Source: Amylibacter sp. (GTDB lineage Bacteria; Pseudomonadota; Alphaproteobacteria; Rhodobacterales; Rhodobacteraceae). From it: 64,000 bases of DNA. Position numbers and translations under genes: made by a program. The DNA is taken from positions 1 through 64,000 of the forward strand of contig JAJFHZ010000034.1 in assembly GCA_021775355.1 (NCBI GenBank), given 5' to 3'. Of this stretch, positions 63,703 to 64,000 are shown piece after piece; positions within the stretch are counted from its first letter, which is position 1; each line of letters opens with the position of its first letter. Below the pieces are notes generated by a model that was not told where the DNA came from, made no database searches, and saw nothing but the letters and a program-made list of their open reading frames with translations.

Positions 63703-64000
63703 ATGAAACTGATTCTAAAGAGTTTTTTGGCTGCAATAGGGCTAGTATTGCTGCTCAACTTTGGTGCGTTTGCGCAAACTTCTGCCACTGATTTTAATAT
63801 CGAAAAATTCCGCGAACTGGCAACACGCGCCGAAGGTGTTGTCTCTAGCGGGCAGGCATCTACTGATGCCTTGGAAATACTGCGTTCTGATCTGGTTAAA
63901 TACCGCTCGCAAGCCCTGGGTGCACAAGAAGCGCGTGCGCGACGCGTAACCACGGTGCAAGAACAGATTGCTGCCCTTGGCGTGGCACCGGACAATGATG
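63703..64000 (+). CDS. DUF3772 protein, N-terminal part (likely MscS channel), cut by window edge
   Basis: The first 99 codons only. Signal peptide (cleavage after about FGAFA), then a periplasmic helical domain with the DUF3772 pattern LRSDLVKYRSQALGAQEA and TTVQEQIAALGVAP. In intact relatives this domain precedes a mechanosensitive-channel module. It starts 8 bp after the cysK stop and may be cotranscribed. Confidence 0.8.
   Translation, partial: MKLILKSFLAAIGLVLLLNFGAFAQTSATDFNIEKFRELATRAEGVVSSGQASTDALEILRSDLVKYRSQALGAQEARARRVTTVQEQIAALGVAPDND

Noticed and set aside
1..64000. CRISPR arrays, rRNA genes, transposase genes, toxin-antitoxin pairs, intact phage genes
   Set aside because: Looked for by reading both strands and the translated frames; none could be supported.

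Overview
The window looks like a piece of chromosome from an alphaproteobacterium of the order Rhodobacterales, probably a marine Roseobacter-group organism of moderate GC. Evidence for this includes a pcm-tolC-popZ-like gene run, a trgA-cysK pair, several small proteins typical of this group (a DUF6280-like protein, a short membrane protein often mislabelled 'CTP synthetase', entericidin), an acrylyl-CoA reductase (AcuI) beside a betaine-type BCCT transporter, and a perfect FNR-type box. Species identity is inferred. Both ends of the window cut genes: a succinate-semialdehyde dehydrogenase on the left and a DUF3772/MscS protein on the right.

Layout. 1-3.8 kb: gabD with a divergent AraC regulator, then about 1.3 kb of decayed DNA holding a frameshifted phage-type HNH endonuclease, next to tRNA-Cys. 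3.9-9 kb: membrane protein, cobQ, then popZ-like/tolC/pcm on the minus strand. 9-12.6 kb: DUF2235 hydrolase, LysR regulator, and a divergent two-gene unit (Fe/2-oxoglutarate dioxygenase plus HD-domain oxygenase) that resembles the PhnY/PhnZ type of oxidative phosphonate cleavage but with a changed substrate site. 12.7-25 kb: valS, two aminotransferases, an MsbA-like exporter, glycosyltransferase, ygfZ, SDR, suhB-type phosphatase, and a metR-like/metF divergent pair with a clear palindromic operator. 25.2-25.9 kb: a palindrome-rich islet bounded by a 20-bp imperfect repeat of the metF 3' end. 26-36 kb: DoxX, MscS, efp, DUF6280-like, BenE, hrpB, DUF3108, DUF1326-DUF2182, rpmB, a copper chaperone and a small tyrosine phosphatase.

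36-45 kb: LysR/epimerase pair, sulfotransferase, lepA, two tiny ORFs, a structured RNA candidate with 6S-RNA-like architecture, a PhnA-type protein, an FNR box before a 60-residue membrane protein, an entericidin-like lipoprotein and a YcaQ-type glycosylase. 45-54 kb is more accessory: methyltransferase, exported TPR and Sel1-like proteins, a class V PLP enzyme with its LysR regulator, and a TPR-sulfotransferase fusion. 54-57 kb: GntR regulator, acuI and a BCCT transporter, a plausible DMSP/acrylate unit. 57-64 kb: serine hydrolase, exported protein, a second class V PLP enzyme, cfa, trgA, cysK and the cut DUF3772 gene.

No rRNA, CRISPR array, intact insertion sequence or complete prophage was seen. 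The observations most worth checking are the PhnY/PhnZ-like pair, the structured RNA at 42.6-42.8 kb, the metF-flanking islet, the FNR-controlled small protein and the acuI-BCCT unit.
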